Source of the DNA: Hyalangium gracile
GTDB taxonomy: Bacteria; Myxococcota; Myxococcia; Myxococcales; Myxococcaceae
NCBI RefSeq assembly: GCF_020103725.1
Contig: NZ_JAHXBG010000001.1
Span: forward strand, 434,001 to 498,000
Length of the DNA: 64,000 nt
Reading direction: 5' to 3'
Made by a program: the position numbers and the translations under genes. A model generated the notes under the pieces. The model was not told where the DNA came from. It searched no databases and was given only the letters and a program-made list of their open reading frames with translations. Of the stretch, positions 7,732 through 17,414 are shown piece after piece; the stretch's first letter is position 1, and every line of letters begins with the position of its first letter.

Positions 7732-9713
7732 ACGGTCTCGTCCTGGAGTCCCTGGGTTGGGCGCTGCTGCACCTGCTGTGGCAGGGAGCGCTCGTGGCGG
7801 TGGTGCTGGCACTCGCCCTGCGCGTGCTCGGTCGTCGCGCCGCCAACGCGCGCTATGCCCTGGCCTGTGGCGCGCTGGTGATGATGCTCGCGCTCCCCCT
7901 GGCCACCGGCTGGCGTCACTATCAGATGGCGTCACCCGAACGCGCGGAGCGCTCCGCCCCGGCTCCCTCGATGCTCGCGCCAGCTCCGGCCACCCTCGGA
8001 GGACCGAACCTCGTGGCGCCCCGAGGCTTCCCCGTGGCCGCCGCTCCCGTGGTGCCCTCCGTGAAGGAGTCCGCGCCCACCTCCGAGCCGCTGCTGGCAC
8101 GTGCTCGCGCGCTCGTGGGGCAGCACCTGCCCTGGCTCGTGCTCGCCTGGGGCCTGGGTGTGGCCACGGGCTCTCTGCGCCTGCTGACGGGTTGGTTGCG
8201 TCTGCGCCGGCAGGTGCTCGCGGCGACTCCCGCCCCCGTGGAGTGGCAGGAGCGCCTCGACGGGCTCGCCCGCCGCCTCGGGCTGAAGCGCGCGGTGCGC
8301 CTGCTCCAGTCCGCCGCGCTGGAGGTGCCCTCGGCCGTGGGCTGGCTGCGCCCCGTGGTGCTGCTGCCCGCCTCCGCGCTCACCGGCCTGTCCGCCCGGC
8401 AGCTCGAGATGATCCTCGCCCACGAGCTGGCCCACATCCGCCGCTACGACTTCGCCATGAACCTGGCGCAGACGCTGGTGGAGACGCTGTTCTTCTACCA
8501 CCCGGCCGTCTGGTGGGTGTCCCGCGTCATCCGCGTGGAGCGCGAGAACTGCTGCGACGACATCGCCGCCGGTACCAGCGGCAGCTCCATCTCCTACGCC
8601 CGGGCGCTCACCGCGCTCGAGGAGCTGCGCGTGCTGCCCACGCTCGCGTCCACCCCCGCCCTGTCCGCGCTGGGCGGCTCGCTGCCGGAGCGTGTGCGCC
8701 GCCTGGTGGCCTCCCCGGCCTCGCGCTGCTCCTCGCGCTGGGTGGCGGGCGCCTCCGTGCTCACGCTGATGAGCAGCCTCGCGGTGGCCGCTCCCGTCAC
8801 CGCCCTCATGCTCCCGGCCGAGAACTCCCGCGTCGTGCTCGCCGCGAGCCCGGCCTCCTCCATCACCGACGAGCAGGCCGAGCTCCCCATCGTTGCCCCG
8901 GTGCCCGCGCCCACCCCGCCGTCCGCGCCTGTGCCCGCTCCTGTTCCCGCTCCCGCGCTCGCGCCGCTCCCGGTCCCCGGCCCCAGGCTGGCCGCGGCCC
9001 CCAGGCCCGGCCCGAACCCGAACCCAACCCCGAATCCCCAGCCGCTCCGGGACAGGGACCATGACGATGACGACGAGGTGGATGAGCGCACGATCGTGGG
9101 CCAGGGCCCGCTCTCAGTGAACCAGCTCGTCGCGCTGAAGATCGCCGGCGTCTCCCCGGAGCTGGTCGAGTCGGTGAAGGGCCTGGGCTACGAGCCCACC
9201 GTGGGCAACCTGGTGCAGTTCGGCCACGCGGGCATCACCCCCGAGTACGTGAAGGAGATGAACGCCCGCTTCGGCCAGAAGCTGTCCGCCGACGACCTGA
9301 CGTCGATGAAGCACCTGGGCATCACCATCGCCTGGCTGGATGCAATGAAGGCCCAGGGCTTCACGAAGGCCACTCCGGACGATCTGGTCTCCGCCAAGGC
9401 GGTGGGCGTGGACGAGAAGTACCTGAGCGAGCTCAAGGCCGCCGGCTACTCGGGCCTGAGCCTGGAGGACGTCACCGAGATGCGCGCCGTGGGCGTGAAG
9501 CCGGAGACCATCGCCGAGCTGTCCAAGGCTGGCTTCACGAAGCTGGACGCGGACACGCTGGTGGAGCTGCGCGCCGTGGGCGTGGACGCGGACTTCATCC
9601 GGCAGATGCGCGAGGCTGGCCTGGAGACGCTCGACGTGGAGCAGCTGATCCGCCTGCGCACCAGCGGCATCGACGCGGACTTCATCCGCCGCATGAAGCA
9701 GCCGAAGAAGTAG
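7728..9713 (+). CDS. BlaR1/MecR1-type M56 metalloprotease sensor fused to 29-residue repeats
   Basis: 661 residues. The N-terminal part has the M56 layout: several membrane segments (about 5-30, 45-65, 130-150) and a zinc site H232-E-L-A-H236 in HELAHIRRYD, with a third ligand probably E273 in ENCCDD. A further membrane segment lies near residues 340-365. A Pro/Ala-rich linker (about 390-440) and an acidic DHDDDDEVDE patch lead to seven copies of a roughly 29-residue helical repeat from residue 462 to the end, with pattern GY-x-x-L-x-x-D-x-L-x-x-L/M-R-x-x-G-V. Ordinary BlaR1 ends in a penicillin-binding domain; here the repeats replace it. The same repeats occur in the secreted protein encoded next, which suggests that sensor and partner interact. 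Confidence 0.9.
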   Translation: MNGLVLESLGWALLHLLWQGALVAVVLALALRVLGRRAANARYALACGALVMMLALPLATGWRHYQMASPERAERSAPAPSMLAPAPATLGGPNLVAPRGFPVAAAPVVPSVKESAPTSEPLLARARALVGQHLPWLVLAWGLGVATGSLRLLTGWLRLRRQVLAATPAPVEWQERLDGLARRLGLKRAVRLLQSAALEVPSAVGWLRPVVLLPASALTGLSARQLEMILAHELAHIRRYDFAMNLAQTLVETLFFYHPAVWWVSRVIRVERENCCDDIAAGTSGSSISYARALTALEELRVLPTLASTPALSALGGSLPERVRRLVASPASRCSSRWVAGASVLTLMSSLAVAAPVTALMLPAENSRVVLAASPASSITDEQAELPIVAPVPAPTPPSAPVPAPVPAPALAPLPVPGPRLAAAPRPGPNPNPTPNPQPLRDRDHDDDDEVDERTIVGQGPLSVNQLVALKIAGVSPELVESVKGLGYEPTVGNLVQFGHAGITPEYVKEMNARFGQKLSADDLTSMKHLGITIAWLDAMKAQGFTKATPDDLVSAKAVGVDEKYLSELKAAGYSGLSLEDVTEMRAVGVKPETIAELSKAGFTKLDADTLVELRAVGVDADFIRQMREAGLETLDVEQLIRLRTSGIDADFIRRMKQPKK

Positions 9714-9809
9714 TCCCTCCTCGCCCTTCCCACCCACAGCGAGCCCACGGCCGCGCTCCTCTCGAGCGCGCGCCCAAGGGCCGCGCCTTGCCCGAAGGAG
9801 CCCGAAGCC

Positions 9810-10619
9810 ATGAATCCGAAGCCGCCTCTCTCCCTGCTCGTCGCGCTGCTCCTGGTGGCCGCGCCCGTGCTCGCCGCTCCCACGCACACCGGCACGTGGT
9901 CGGCCAGCGTGAAGGACTCCCAGCTCCAGCTCTCCTTGCGGGCCAAGGACAAGCCCGGCAGCCAGATGGGCTTCCCGGTGCCGCTCACCGCCTTCCAGGG
10001 GCTGTCCACCGCCAACGGCGGCACCGCCCCCTTCCAGCTCATCCGAGAGGCGGGCACCTTCCAGTTCGAGGGCAGCTTCTCCGACGGCGAGGGCGCGGGC
10101 CACTACCGCTTCGAGCCCAACGAGGCCTACGCCCGCTCCATGGCCTCCCTGGGCTACCCGAAGCTCACCCCGGACGAGCACTACCAGCTGGCCCTCTTCG
10201 ACGTCACCCCCTCGCGGGTGAAGGAGCTGGCGGCGCTCGGCTACAAGGACATCCCCCTCTCACAGCTGGTCGAGGTGGGCATCTTCCAGGTGACGCCCGA
10301 GTACATCCGCACGCTCGCTTCGCTCGGCTACTCGAAGCTGTCGCTCGAGCAGCTCATCCAGAGCCGCATCCACGGCGTGACGCCGGAGCGCATCCGCGCG
10401 CTGGCCGCCGAGGGCTACAAGAACCTGGACATGGACTCGCTCATGGCCATGAGCATCCACGGCGTGTCGCCGGAGTTCATCCGCGAGATGCGCGGCATGG
10501 GTTACCCGAATGTGACACCGGAGGACCTCGTCAAGCTGCGCATCCACGGCATCGACCCGGAGTTCATGCGCTCCATGTCCGGCGGCAAGGCGGGAGGTGA
10601 CACGCGCAAGAAACCGTGA
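9810..10619 (+). CDS. Secreted protein with 29-residue repeats matching the BlaR1 sensor tail
   Basis: 269 residues with a Sec signal peptide (cleavage after LAA or VLA, residues 22-23). Residues 25-100 are a beta-rich domain with GTW and FEGSFSDGEGAGHY motifs. From about residue 105 to 255 there are five helical repeats of 29 residues; successive units start GYPKL, GYKDI, GYSKL, GYKNL and GYPNV and end in patterns such as HGVTPERIRAL or HGVSPEFIREM. The same repeat makes up the tail of the protease encoded 96 bp upstream. Transcription from the blaI promoter is likely. It may be the ligand, or a co-sensor, of the BlaR1-like protease. No enzymatic motif is seen. Confidence 0.85.
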   Translation: MNPKPPLSLLVALLLVAAPVLAAPTHTGTWSASVKDSQLQLSLRAKDKPGSQMGFPVPLTAFQGLSTANGGTAPFQLIREAGTFQFEGSFSDGEGAGHYRFEPNEAYARSMASLGYPKLTPDEHYQLALFDVTPSRVKELAALGYKDIPLSQLVEVGIFQVTPEYIRTLASLGYSKLSLEQLIQSRIHGVTPERIRALAAEGYKNLDMDSLMAMSIHGVSPEFIREMRGMGYPNVTPEDLVKLRIHGIDPEFMRSMSGGKAGGDTRKKP

Positions 10620-10713
10620 AATGGATTCCGCGCTCGCGTGTTCAGCGGGCCGCACCGGGAGAACCCCGCGCTGCGTCGCAGGGGAGCACGTCGTGAGAAC
10701 AGGGGGGGCTGAG

Positions 10714-13281
10714 ATGCTGCGTCGGGGGCTGGGGCTGGGGCTGCTGCTGTGCGCCATGACGGCGGAGGCAGCCGTGGAAGGCCCCGGCCGCAACCAGTTC
10801 ATCCAGGCAGCGCCCGCCCACGGAAAAGTCCACATCGACGGCAAGCTGAACGAGGAGGCCTGGTTCCAGGCTCCCGTCTTCGACGCCTTCGTGCAGCGCT
10901 TCCCCACCGCCGGAGCCATCCCCAGCGAGCGCACCGAGCTGCGCGTCCTCTACGACTCGGACTTCGTCTACTTCGGCATCGTCTCTCGGGACTCGAAGCC
11001 GGAGCTCATCGACCGGCGCCTGGGCCGCCGGGACACCTCGCTCACCACGGACATGGTGCAGCTCATCATCGACTCCACGCACGACCACCGCACCGCGTAC
11101 TCCTTCTCCCTGAGCGCGGGCGGCGTGCACGGCGATGGGCTCTTCTACGACGACCGCAACTACACCGTGGACTGGGACGGGGTGTGGGACGGCGCCACGA
11201 GCAGCCTGCCGGACGGGTGGGTGGCGGAGTTCGCCATCCCCCTGTCCGTGCTGCGCTTCCCCGCGTCGGAGGTGCAGACGTGGGGCTTCTCCGTGCGCCG
11301 GCAGATCGCCCGGCTCAACGAGGAGATTGAATCCGTGGACAACCCGCGCACCAGCAACGCGAACGTGTCACGGCTGGGCCACCTCACGGGCCTGAAGGGG
11401 CTCAAGCCCCAGCGCGCGGTGGAGCTGGTGCCATACCTGGCCACGCGCGGCATCCTCCGGCCGCAGTTCTCGGACGAGTCCGTGCCCCGCCCGCGCCTCG
11501 TCGATCCGACGTTGGATGTGGGGCTGGACATGAGGGCGGCGCTCACCAGCGAGCTGGCGCTCACCGCCACCTTCAACCCGGACTTCGGCCAGGTGGAGGC
11601 GGACCAGCTCATCCTCAACCTGTCCACCTTCGAGGCCTTCTTCCCGGAGAAGCGCCCCTTCTTCACCCAGGGCCTGGAGCTGTTCCAGGCGGTGGGCAGC
11701 TCGACGGGACAGGTGCCGCAGTCGCTCTTCTACTCGCGGCGCATCGGCCTGGAGACGCCCATCCTCGGCGCGGCGAAGCTGACGGGCACGGTGGCCAAGG
11801 GCGTGGAGGTGGGGCTGCTGGATGCGCTCGTCACCGGGCCGTGGCTGGAGCAGGACGAGGAGCACCCGGACCGGCACTGGCGGATGTACTCCTCCCGGCC
11901 GCTGCACGTGGGCCCCAACAGCTCGCTGCCCACCAACCCGCAGCCTCCCACCAACTTCCTGGCCGCGGTGGCGCGAGGCTCGGTGGGGGAGAACTCGCGC
12001 ATCGGCGCCACCTTCACCTCGGCCACGCCCCTGGCGCGCAGGTGCACGCCAGAGGAGGCCGCGCTGGACGAGGACGATCAGCCCGCGGAGTGTCTGGCCC
12101 GCGGAGGCCTGGCGGCGGCGGCGGACTTCGACCTGGCCACCTCCAACGGCGAGTACGGCGTGCTGGGGCAGGTGGACGGCAGCCGCACCGTGGGAGGGCT
12201 CCCGGAGCGCCTCCTCCCGGACGGGACGGTGCTGCGCCCGGGCACCACCGGCTATGGCGGCTACCTGCGCGCGGGGAAGTTCGGCGGCGAGGGCTTCCGC
12301 TGGGACGTGGCCTACGACTTCTCCTCTCCCACGCTGGATTTGAACGCCACCGGCTACCAGCGCACGCAGAACGAGCACTCGGCGCAAGGCTGGCTGGGCT
12401 ACCAGCGCCCCAACGGCATCGGCCCGCTCCGGGGGCTCTCCGTCAACCTCGGGGGCGGCTCGAGCCTGACGTCGGACGGACGAGGCATCAACCGGGGAAG
12501 CTGGATGAACTTCAACTCCACCCTGACGCTCCCCAGCTTCGACTCGGTCGGCCTGGAGGCTGGCACGAACGTGGGCGGCTACGACATCCGCGAGCTGGAC
12601 GACACCGGCGTGCCGCTGCAGCGCGAGGTGTCCACCTTCGCCGCGCTCTTCTGGGAGACGAATGGCAACCGGACGCTCTCCCTCAAAGGCTTCCTCGCCC
12701 TGGGCCACCACGACCGGGGCCCGGCACCGGGCGCCTGGGGCTGGGGTGGGAACCTGGCCCTCTCGCTGCGGCCCCACCCCGCGCTGGAGACGCGGCTGGA
12801 GGTGACGACGGACCGCACCGAGTTCGCCCCGCGCTTCGTGGATCGGCTGGGGGACTTCCGCTTCCTGCTGGGCAACCTGCAGTCCAACTACCTCTCCTTC
12901 ACCCTGCGCCAGCAGTGGGTGCTGCGCCCGCACCTCACGCTGCAGGGCTATGCCCAGCTCTTCACCGACTACGGCGTCTACGGCCCCTTCTTCGAGGCCG
13001 AGTCCGACGCGGCGCGCAGCCCCATCCGCTTCTCCGCGATGCGGCCCACCGAGGGCGGCCCGGGGGACAACTTCTACGACGTGGCGCTCAACCTCAACGT
13101 GGTGCTGCGCTGGGAGTACCGGCTGGGCTCCACCCTCTTCTTCGTCTACACGCGCTCGCAGCAGGGCCTGCCCACCCCGGAGGACGTGACGGCGCCGGCC
13201 ACGCTGCTGCCTCGGCGCATGTTCTCCGGCCCCGCCACGGACGCCGTACTCCTCAAGTGGAGCTACTACTGGACGGCCTGA
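10714..13281 (+). CDS. DUF5916-type secreted / outer-membrane protein with CBM9-like N-terminal domain
   Basis: 855 residues from ATG 10714. A signal peptide ends near TAEA (residue 19). Residues about 30-220 resemble the CBM9-like carbohydrate-binding fold found in DUF5916 proteins (IDGKLNEEAW, then FVYFGIVSRDS, then AEFAIPLSVLRFP). The remainder is long and rich in alternating aromatic strands, with FNPDFGQVEADQ and FFPEKRPFF motifs typical of this family, and ends in an aromatic strand (KWSYYWTA) as outer-membrane beta-barrels do. It probably sits in the outer membrane; its substrate is unknown. An upstream in-frame start is open but would bury the signal peptide, so 10714 was chosen. Confidence 0.85.
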   Translation: MLRRGLGLGLLLCAMTAEAAVEGPGRNQFIQAAPAHGKVHIDGKLNEEAWFQAPVFDAFVQRFPTAGAIPSERTELRVLYDSDFVYFGIVSRDSKPELIDRRLGRRDTSLTTDMVQLIIDSTHDHRTAYSFSLSAGGVHGDGLFYDDRNYTVDWDGVWDGATSSLPDGWVAEFAIPLSVLRFPASEVQTWGFSVRRQIARLNEEIESVDNPRTSNANVSRLGHLTGLKGLKPQRAVELVPYLATRGILRPQFSDESVPRPRLVDPTLDVGLDMRAALTSELALTATFNPDFGQVEADQLILNLSTFEAFFPEKRPFFTQGLELFQAVGSSTGQVPQSLFYSRRIGLETPILGAAKLTGTVAKGVEVGLLDALVTGPWLEQDEEHPDRHWRMYSSRPLHVGPNSSLPTNPQPPTNFLAAVARGSVGENSRIGATFTSATPLARRCTPEEAALDEDDQPAECLARGGLAAAADFDLATSNGEYGVLGQVDGSRTVGGLPERLLPDGTVLRPGTTGYGGYLRAGKFGGEGFRWDVAYDFSSPTLDLNATGYQRTQNEHSAQGWLGYQRPNGIGPLRGLSVNLGGGSSLTSDGRGINRGSWMNFNSTLTLPSFDSVGLEAGTNVGGYDIRELDDTGVPLQREVSTFAALFWETNGNRTLSLKGFLALGHHDRGPAPGAWGWGGNLALSLRPHPALETRLEVTTDRTEFAPRFVDRLGDFRFLLGNLQSNYLSFTLRQQWVLRPHLTLQGYAQLFTDYGVYGPFFEAESDAARSPIRFSAMRPTEGGPGDNFYDVALNLNVVLRWEYRLGSTLFFVYTRSQQGLPTPEDVTAPATLLPRRMFSGPATDAVLLKWSYYWTA

Positions 13282-13294
13282 GCGGCGGGCCGGC

Positions 13295-13783
13295 TCAGAA
13301 GCCGTTGCAGGCGCTCTGCACCTGGGCTCGCAGCGGGTTGAGGGCGGCCGCGTGGTCCAGCACGCCGCGGCTCAGCGCCGAGTGCACCCGCTGGGCCTCC
13401 TCCGGGGGCAGTTCCTGGCTGTTGCGGTACGCGGCGGCCAGCCGCTCATAGGCCTCGGCCAGACGCTCCACCTCCAGCCGGTAGGCCTCCACCGACGGGC
13501 GGAGCGAGCCATCCCGCGCCTCCAGGGCGCGCAGCTCCTTCGCCAGCTCGCGCAGCCGCAGCGCCCTCCACTCACACGACCAGGGGTCCAGGACATAGCG
13601 CGCCGTCCAGTCCGAGGTGCGCAGCTCCTCCAGGACGCGCGCATGGATGGTGGTGCAGAGCTCCGTCCGCACGCTGCCGCACGCCGCCAGCGAGGCGGCG
13701 CTCAGCAGGCCCCACGTGGCGCGGAGCCAGCCAGCGGCCACACATGTGCAGCCCCGGTCGCGAGAACTCCCCAGGTGCATGGT
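13295..13783 (-). CDS. Small lipoprotein, helical
   Basis: About 162 residues from ATG 13783, which has GGGGGA 7 bases upstream; a GTG at 13741 would give a shorter signal peptide. The lipobox is SLAAC. The mature part is helical and charged (RALRLRELAKELRAL and LEVERLAEAYERLAAAYRN), with a few Cys residues and a C-terminal CNGF. No family is recognised. It is convergent with the DUF5916-type gene, only 13 bp from its stop, and divergent from the next lipoprotein gene. Confidence 0.6.
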   Translation of the reverse strand, partial: TMHLGSSRDRGCTCVAAGWLRATWGLLSAASLAACGSVRTELCTTIHARVLEELRTSDWTARYVLDPWSCEWRALRLRELAKELRALEARDGSLRPSVEAYRLEVERLAEAYERLAAAYRNSQELPPEEAQRVHSALSRGVLDHAAALNPLRAQVQSACNGF

Positions 13784-13971
13784 CCGGTCCCCCGTGTGGC
13801 CGGATGAGCCGTGGCACTCCCAGACAGCGCCCCCGACGGCGCCATCCAGGTGGGACATTCCATGGATCCGCTTCGCGTACACAGGGACGCGGTGTGAAAC
13901 GTTGGATACCGGGGGTTCTGCCCGCGAGGCACCTGTGCCAGCGTTGAGGGGTGCTCTCCGGGAGGACCTCC

Positions 13972-14433
13972 TTGCCACTTGTCCGCCTCGCTGCTGTTGG
14001 ATTGCTCGTGCTGACGGCCTGCGGCTCCACGCCCAAGGCCCCGCCGCGAGCACGCGCCGCGCATTCCCAGGGGTGGCAGCCCGACTGGCGCGAGACGGAG
14101 AGCTACGGCCTGTCTCCCGAGAACCCCATCCAGGTGGGAGGCGGCCCCGAGGGTCAGGAAGCCTTCCTCGAGTCGCTGCGCGGCCCCGAGGGTCAGCCCC
14201 TGGCCTGGCGTCGGCTGGGCAGCTGCTGCCAGTTCGAGACGCCCAACGGCGTCCTGGGCATCGGGTTGCTGGACATGTACGAGGTGATTCACGAGGGCCA
14301 GGAGCACTCGGTCATCCTCTACCTGGACATGTATGACTCGGGGCCGCTGGCGGCGCCCGCGGGCTTCACGCTCCTCGAGGAGAAGCCGGCGCCCCAGGAG
14401 CGCCCCAGCTCGCCCAAGGTCATCGAGCTCTGA
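13972..14433 (+). CDS. Small lipoprotein of unknown function
   Basis: 153 residues if started at TTG 13972, which has GGGAGG six bases upstream; an in-frame GTG at 13951 lacks such a site. The signal peptide ends with the lipobox LTAC, followed by GSTPKAPP. The mature domain is compact, with a CC pair (GSCCQFETPNG) and a Tyr/Asp-rich strand VILYLDMYDSGP. The C-terminus is Pro- and Glu-rich. The family is not recognised. It stands alone between a divergent lipoprotein gene and the AsmA gene 210 bp downstream. Confidence 0.65.
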   Translation: MPLVRLAAVGLLVLTACGSTPKAPPRARAAHSQGWQPDWRETESYGLSPENPIQVGGGPEGQEAFLESLRGPEGQPLAWRRLGSCCQFETPNGVLGIGLLDMYEVIHEGQEHSVILYLDMYDSGPLAAPAGFTLLEEKPAPQERPSSPKVIEL

Positions 14434-14643
14434 CCGAGGCGCGGACTCTCATGCGCCGGCTCCACAGGCCGCTCGGCAGGCATCCCTGCTACCCCCCATT
14501 ACCCCGGGAACCGTGAAGTCTTTCGCGTCCCGCCACGTCAGGGGCTGTAGGAGTTACCAAAGGTGGTTAGGTTCCGCCCCCGACAGGCCAGCCCGGGCCG
14601 CGCCGGAGGCTCCGGGACTGGTTGCAGGAGGAGGTAGCAAGCG

Positions 14644-17343
14644 ATGGAGGCTCAAAAGAAGAGGCGCTGGCCCTATGTGCTCGGGGGCATCGTCGTCCTG
14701 CTGGTGGCCATCGTGGCCATCGTGCTGTGGCGGCTGGATGCCATCCTGCTGACGCAGGCGAGAGCCCAGGCCGCGACGCTCTCGCAGCAGCTCGGGCGCC
14801 CGGTGGAGATTGGCGACATCTCCACCAAGCTGTTCCCGCACGTGGGCGTGGACGTGGACGCCGTCACCGTGGGCCCCGCCGAGGGCGAGGAGCTGCCGCT
14901 GACGCAGCTGAAGAACCTGGACGTGCGCGTGGCGGCCATGCCGCTGCTGCGCTCGCGCGGCAAGGACATCCAGGTGCTCAACGCCGAGGTGACGGGGCTC
15001 ACCGTCAACGTCATCCGCCTGCCGGACGGCACCACCAACGTGCAGCGGCTGATGGACAAGCTGGCGCAGCAGCAGAAGCCGGAGCAGCCGCCCGAGGAGG
15101 AGAAGCCGCCCGCGGACCTGTCCGGCGTGCGCGTGGAGCGCGCCGCGCTCACCGACGGCACCATCCGCTTCGTGGACCGCTCGGGGGGCAAGGCGCAGGA
15201 GCTGGCCATCTCGGACCTGGACATCGAGGTGAAGGACTTGCGCGTGGGCCAGCCGCTGGAGGTGAAGCTGGCCGCGGCGGTGCTGGCGCAGAAGCAGAAC
15301 CTGTTCGCCACGCTGGCGGCCGCGCCGCTGCCGCCCACGCTGGTGCCCACGCCGGAGCGCCTCACGCTGAAGGCCGAGACCATCGACCTGGCGCCGCTGG
15401 GCCCGTACCTGCCGCCGAGCGTCGGCTTCCAGGCGGGCACGCTGACGGCGGACTGGAAGGCGGAGCTGGGCGGGGTGGTGCCCGGGGGCAAGGGGCCCAC
15501 GCGGCTGGAGGGCGTCATCAAGGCGCTGGGCCTGCGCTTCGCGGGCGCCGCGGGCGGCAAGGCGCTGGACGTGGTGCTGGACACCGACGTGAAGGCGGAC
15601 CTGGATGCGGGCGACCTGGCACTGGACCGCTTCAAGCTGGACTTCGGGCCGGCGGGCATCAGCGGCAAGGGCCGGGTGAAGGGGATGATGGGGAGCTCGC
15701 CCGCGGTGGAGGGCTTCGAGCTGACCAGCCATGACCTGGACCCTGCCGTGCTGGCCGAGTACTACCCGCCGCTCGAGAAGCAGCTCAACGGGATGATCGC
15801 CGGCCCGGTGGGGCTGTCGGTGAAGGGCAGCGGCACCCAGGAGGCGCAGGCGCTGAACCTGGAGGTGGACCTCACGCCAGTGCGCCTGCGCGTGCCCGAG
15901 CAGCTCTCCAAGGAGGCGGGCACGCCGATGCGGCTCACCGCGAGCGTCAGCGGAGCGGCGGCCAGCGGCGGGGCCCTGCGCTTCAACGCGAAGGCGGACC
16001 TGGACGGCGCGGATCTGCGGCCGGGCCTGCTGCTGAACAAGGGGCCGGGGCAGCGGCTCGGCGTGGCGGCGGCGGGCACCTACCAGCCCACGAAGGACGG
16101 GATGAAGGTGGACGTCGGCCAGCTCACGGCGAACGTGCTGGAGGACACGGTGAGCGGCACGGCCTCGTTCGCGCTGGCCGGCAAGGGCAAGAAGCAGACG
16201 ACCACGTTCGCCCTGGACATGAAGAGCCAGCGGCTGAACGCGGACGCGCTGCTGATGAAGGAGGAGGAGGTGCTCGCGCGCACCAACGGCGTGCCGCCCC
16301 CCGTGCCGGATGACCCGACGCGCTTCAACGGGATGCGCGGGGACATGAAGTTCCAGGTGGCCTCGGTGCGCTACAGCGAGATGGACCTGTCCAACCTGGT
16401 GGCCCACATCACCATGGTGGATGACCTCATCAAGATCGAGAAGCTCTCCTCGGTGGCCTACGGCGGCACGGTGGTGGCCGACGGCACGCAGGTGAACCTG
16501 GGGCCGTTGCCGGAGAAGCGGCCGTTCGTGGCCAAGGTGACGATGCAGCAGGTGGACGTGGCCCAGGTGCTGGAGTCGCGCACGCCCAAGAAGGTGATGA
16601 CGGGCAGGTTCAACGGGAACATCGACCTGCAGGGCGTGGGCTACACGCCGGACAAGCTGAAGGAGACGCTGCTGGGCGCCATCAACGGCAGCCTGCAGGA
16701 CAGCACCTTCATGGGCGTGGACGTGCTCTCCAAGGTCTCCGAGCCGCTGGCCAAGGCGCTGCCCTTCGCGGCCAAGGCGCTCAAGAGCGAGGACCTCACC
16801 TCGCTGGGCGAGAACCTGCCGTTCGGCGTGGAGATCAAGAACGGCGTGGCGCAGCTGGAGAAGCCCATCACCTGGACGCGCCCCGAGGCGGCCATGCGCT
16901 TCGAGGGCGGCATCCGGCTGGACGGCGTGCTCGACTTGAACGGCACGGTGAACCTCACGCCGCAGACCATCAACAAGCTCACGCTGGGCAAGGTGACGCC
17001 CGGCGAGGACATCCCCGTGACGCTGAAGGTGACGGGGCCGGCGTGGAGCCCGGACGTGACGGGGCTGGACGTGAAGCCGGCGGTGACGGCCATCGCGAAG
17101 CAGGCGGCGGCGGGGCTGGCCGGACAGCTGCTCGGCGACAAGGCCAAACAGGCGCAGCAGCTCATCACCGGCGGCGAGCAGGCCGCGCGCGAGGAGGCCG
17201 AGCGCCGGAAGAAGGAGCTGGAGGCGAAGGCCGCCGAGGAGAAGGCGAAGCTGGAGGAGGCGGCCCGGGCCGAGCAGGAGCGGGCGAAGAAGAAGGCCGA
17301 GGAAGAGGCCAAGAAGCGCCTGCGCGGCCTCTTCGGCAAGTAG
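14644..17343 (+). CDS. AsmA-family protein (envelope lipid-transfer-like)
   Basis: 899 residues. One N-terminal membrane anchor (about residues 9-30) is followed by the AsmA start pattern (QLGRPVEIGDISTKLFP) and a very long series of beta strands, ending with a conserved C-terminal AsmA segment in which NGSLQDSTFMGVDVL and RFEGGIRLDGVLDLNGTVNL are recognisable. Residues about 850-895 are a highly charged Glu/Lys/Ala coiled coil. AsmA-like proteins form long hydrophobic-groove bridges for phospholipid movement toward the outer membrane; that role is inferred from the family. The ATG has GGAGGAGG upstream. The gene ends at a strong hairpin (17342-17414). Confidence 0.88.
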   Translation: MEAQKKRRWPYVLGGIVVLLVAIVAIVLWRLDAILLTQARAQAATLSQQLGRPVEIGDISTKLFPHVGVDVDAVTVGPAEGEELPLTQLKNLDVRVAAMPLLRSRGKDIQVLNAEVTGLTVNVIRLPDGTTNVQRLMDKLAQQQKPEQPPEEEKPPADLSGVRVERAALTDGTIRFVDRSGGKAQELAISDLDIEVKDLRVGQPLEVKLAAAVLAQKQNLFATLAAAPLPPTLVPTPERLTLKAETIDLAPLGPYLPPSVGFQAGTLTADWKAELGGVVPGGKGPTRLEGVIKALGLRFAGAAGGKALDVVLDTDVKADLDAGDLALDRFKLDFGPAGISGKGRVKGMMGSSPAVEGFELTSHDLDPAVLAEYYPPLEKQLNGMIAGPVGLSVKGSGTQEAQALNLEVDLTPVRLRVPEQLSKEAGTPMRLTASVSGAAASGGALRFNAKADLDGADLRPGLLLNKGPGQRLGVAAAGTYQPTKDGMKVDVGQLTANVLEDTVSGTASFALAGKGKKQTTTFALDMKSQRLNADALLMKEEEVLARTNGVPPPVPDDPTRFNGMRGDMKFQVASVRYSEMDLSNLVAHITMVDDLIKIEKLSSVAYGGTVVADGTQVNLGPLPEKRPFVAKVTMQQVDVAQVLESRTPKKVMTGRFNGNIDLQGVGYTPDKLKETLLGAINGSLQDSTFMGVDVLSKVSEPLAKALPFAAKALKSEDLTSLGENLPFGVEIKNGVAQLEKPITWTRPEAAMRFEGGIRLDGVLDLNGTVNLTPQTINKLTLGKVTPGEDIPVTLKVTGPAWSPDVTGLDVKPAVTAIAKQAAAGLAGQLLGDKAKQAQQLITGGEQAAREEAERRKKELEAKAAEEKAKLEEAARAEQERAKKKAEEEAKKRLRGLFGK

Positions 17344-17414
17344 TGAGCCGCCCTGGCCCGAGGCCCCCTGCGCTCGATGCGGCGCGGGGGTCCGGGACCG
17401 GGGGGTGGCTCACT
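17342..17414 (+). terminator. Hairpin downstream of the asmA-like gene
   Basis: AGTGAGCCGCCC (17342-17353) pairs with GGGTGGCTCACT (17403-17414) at 11 of 12 positions, and the interior contains further C-rich and G-rich arms. The stem begins at the stop codon of the AsmA-like gene. There is no T-run, so it is at most a factor-assisted terminator. It abuts the second palindrome at 17411-17469. Confidence 0.5.

Noticed and set aside
7345-9713. Interpretation as a beta-lactam resistance locus
   Set aside because: No beta-lactamase or penicillin-binding domain is present; the sensor tail is a different repeat domain.
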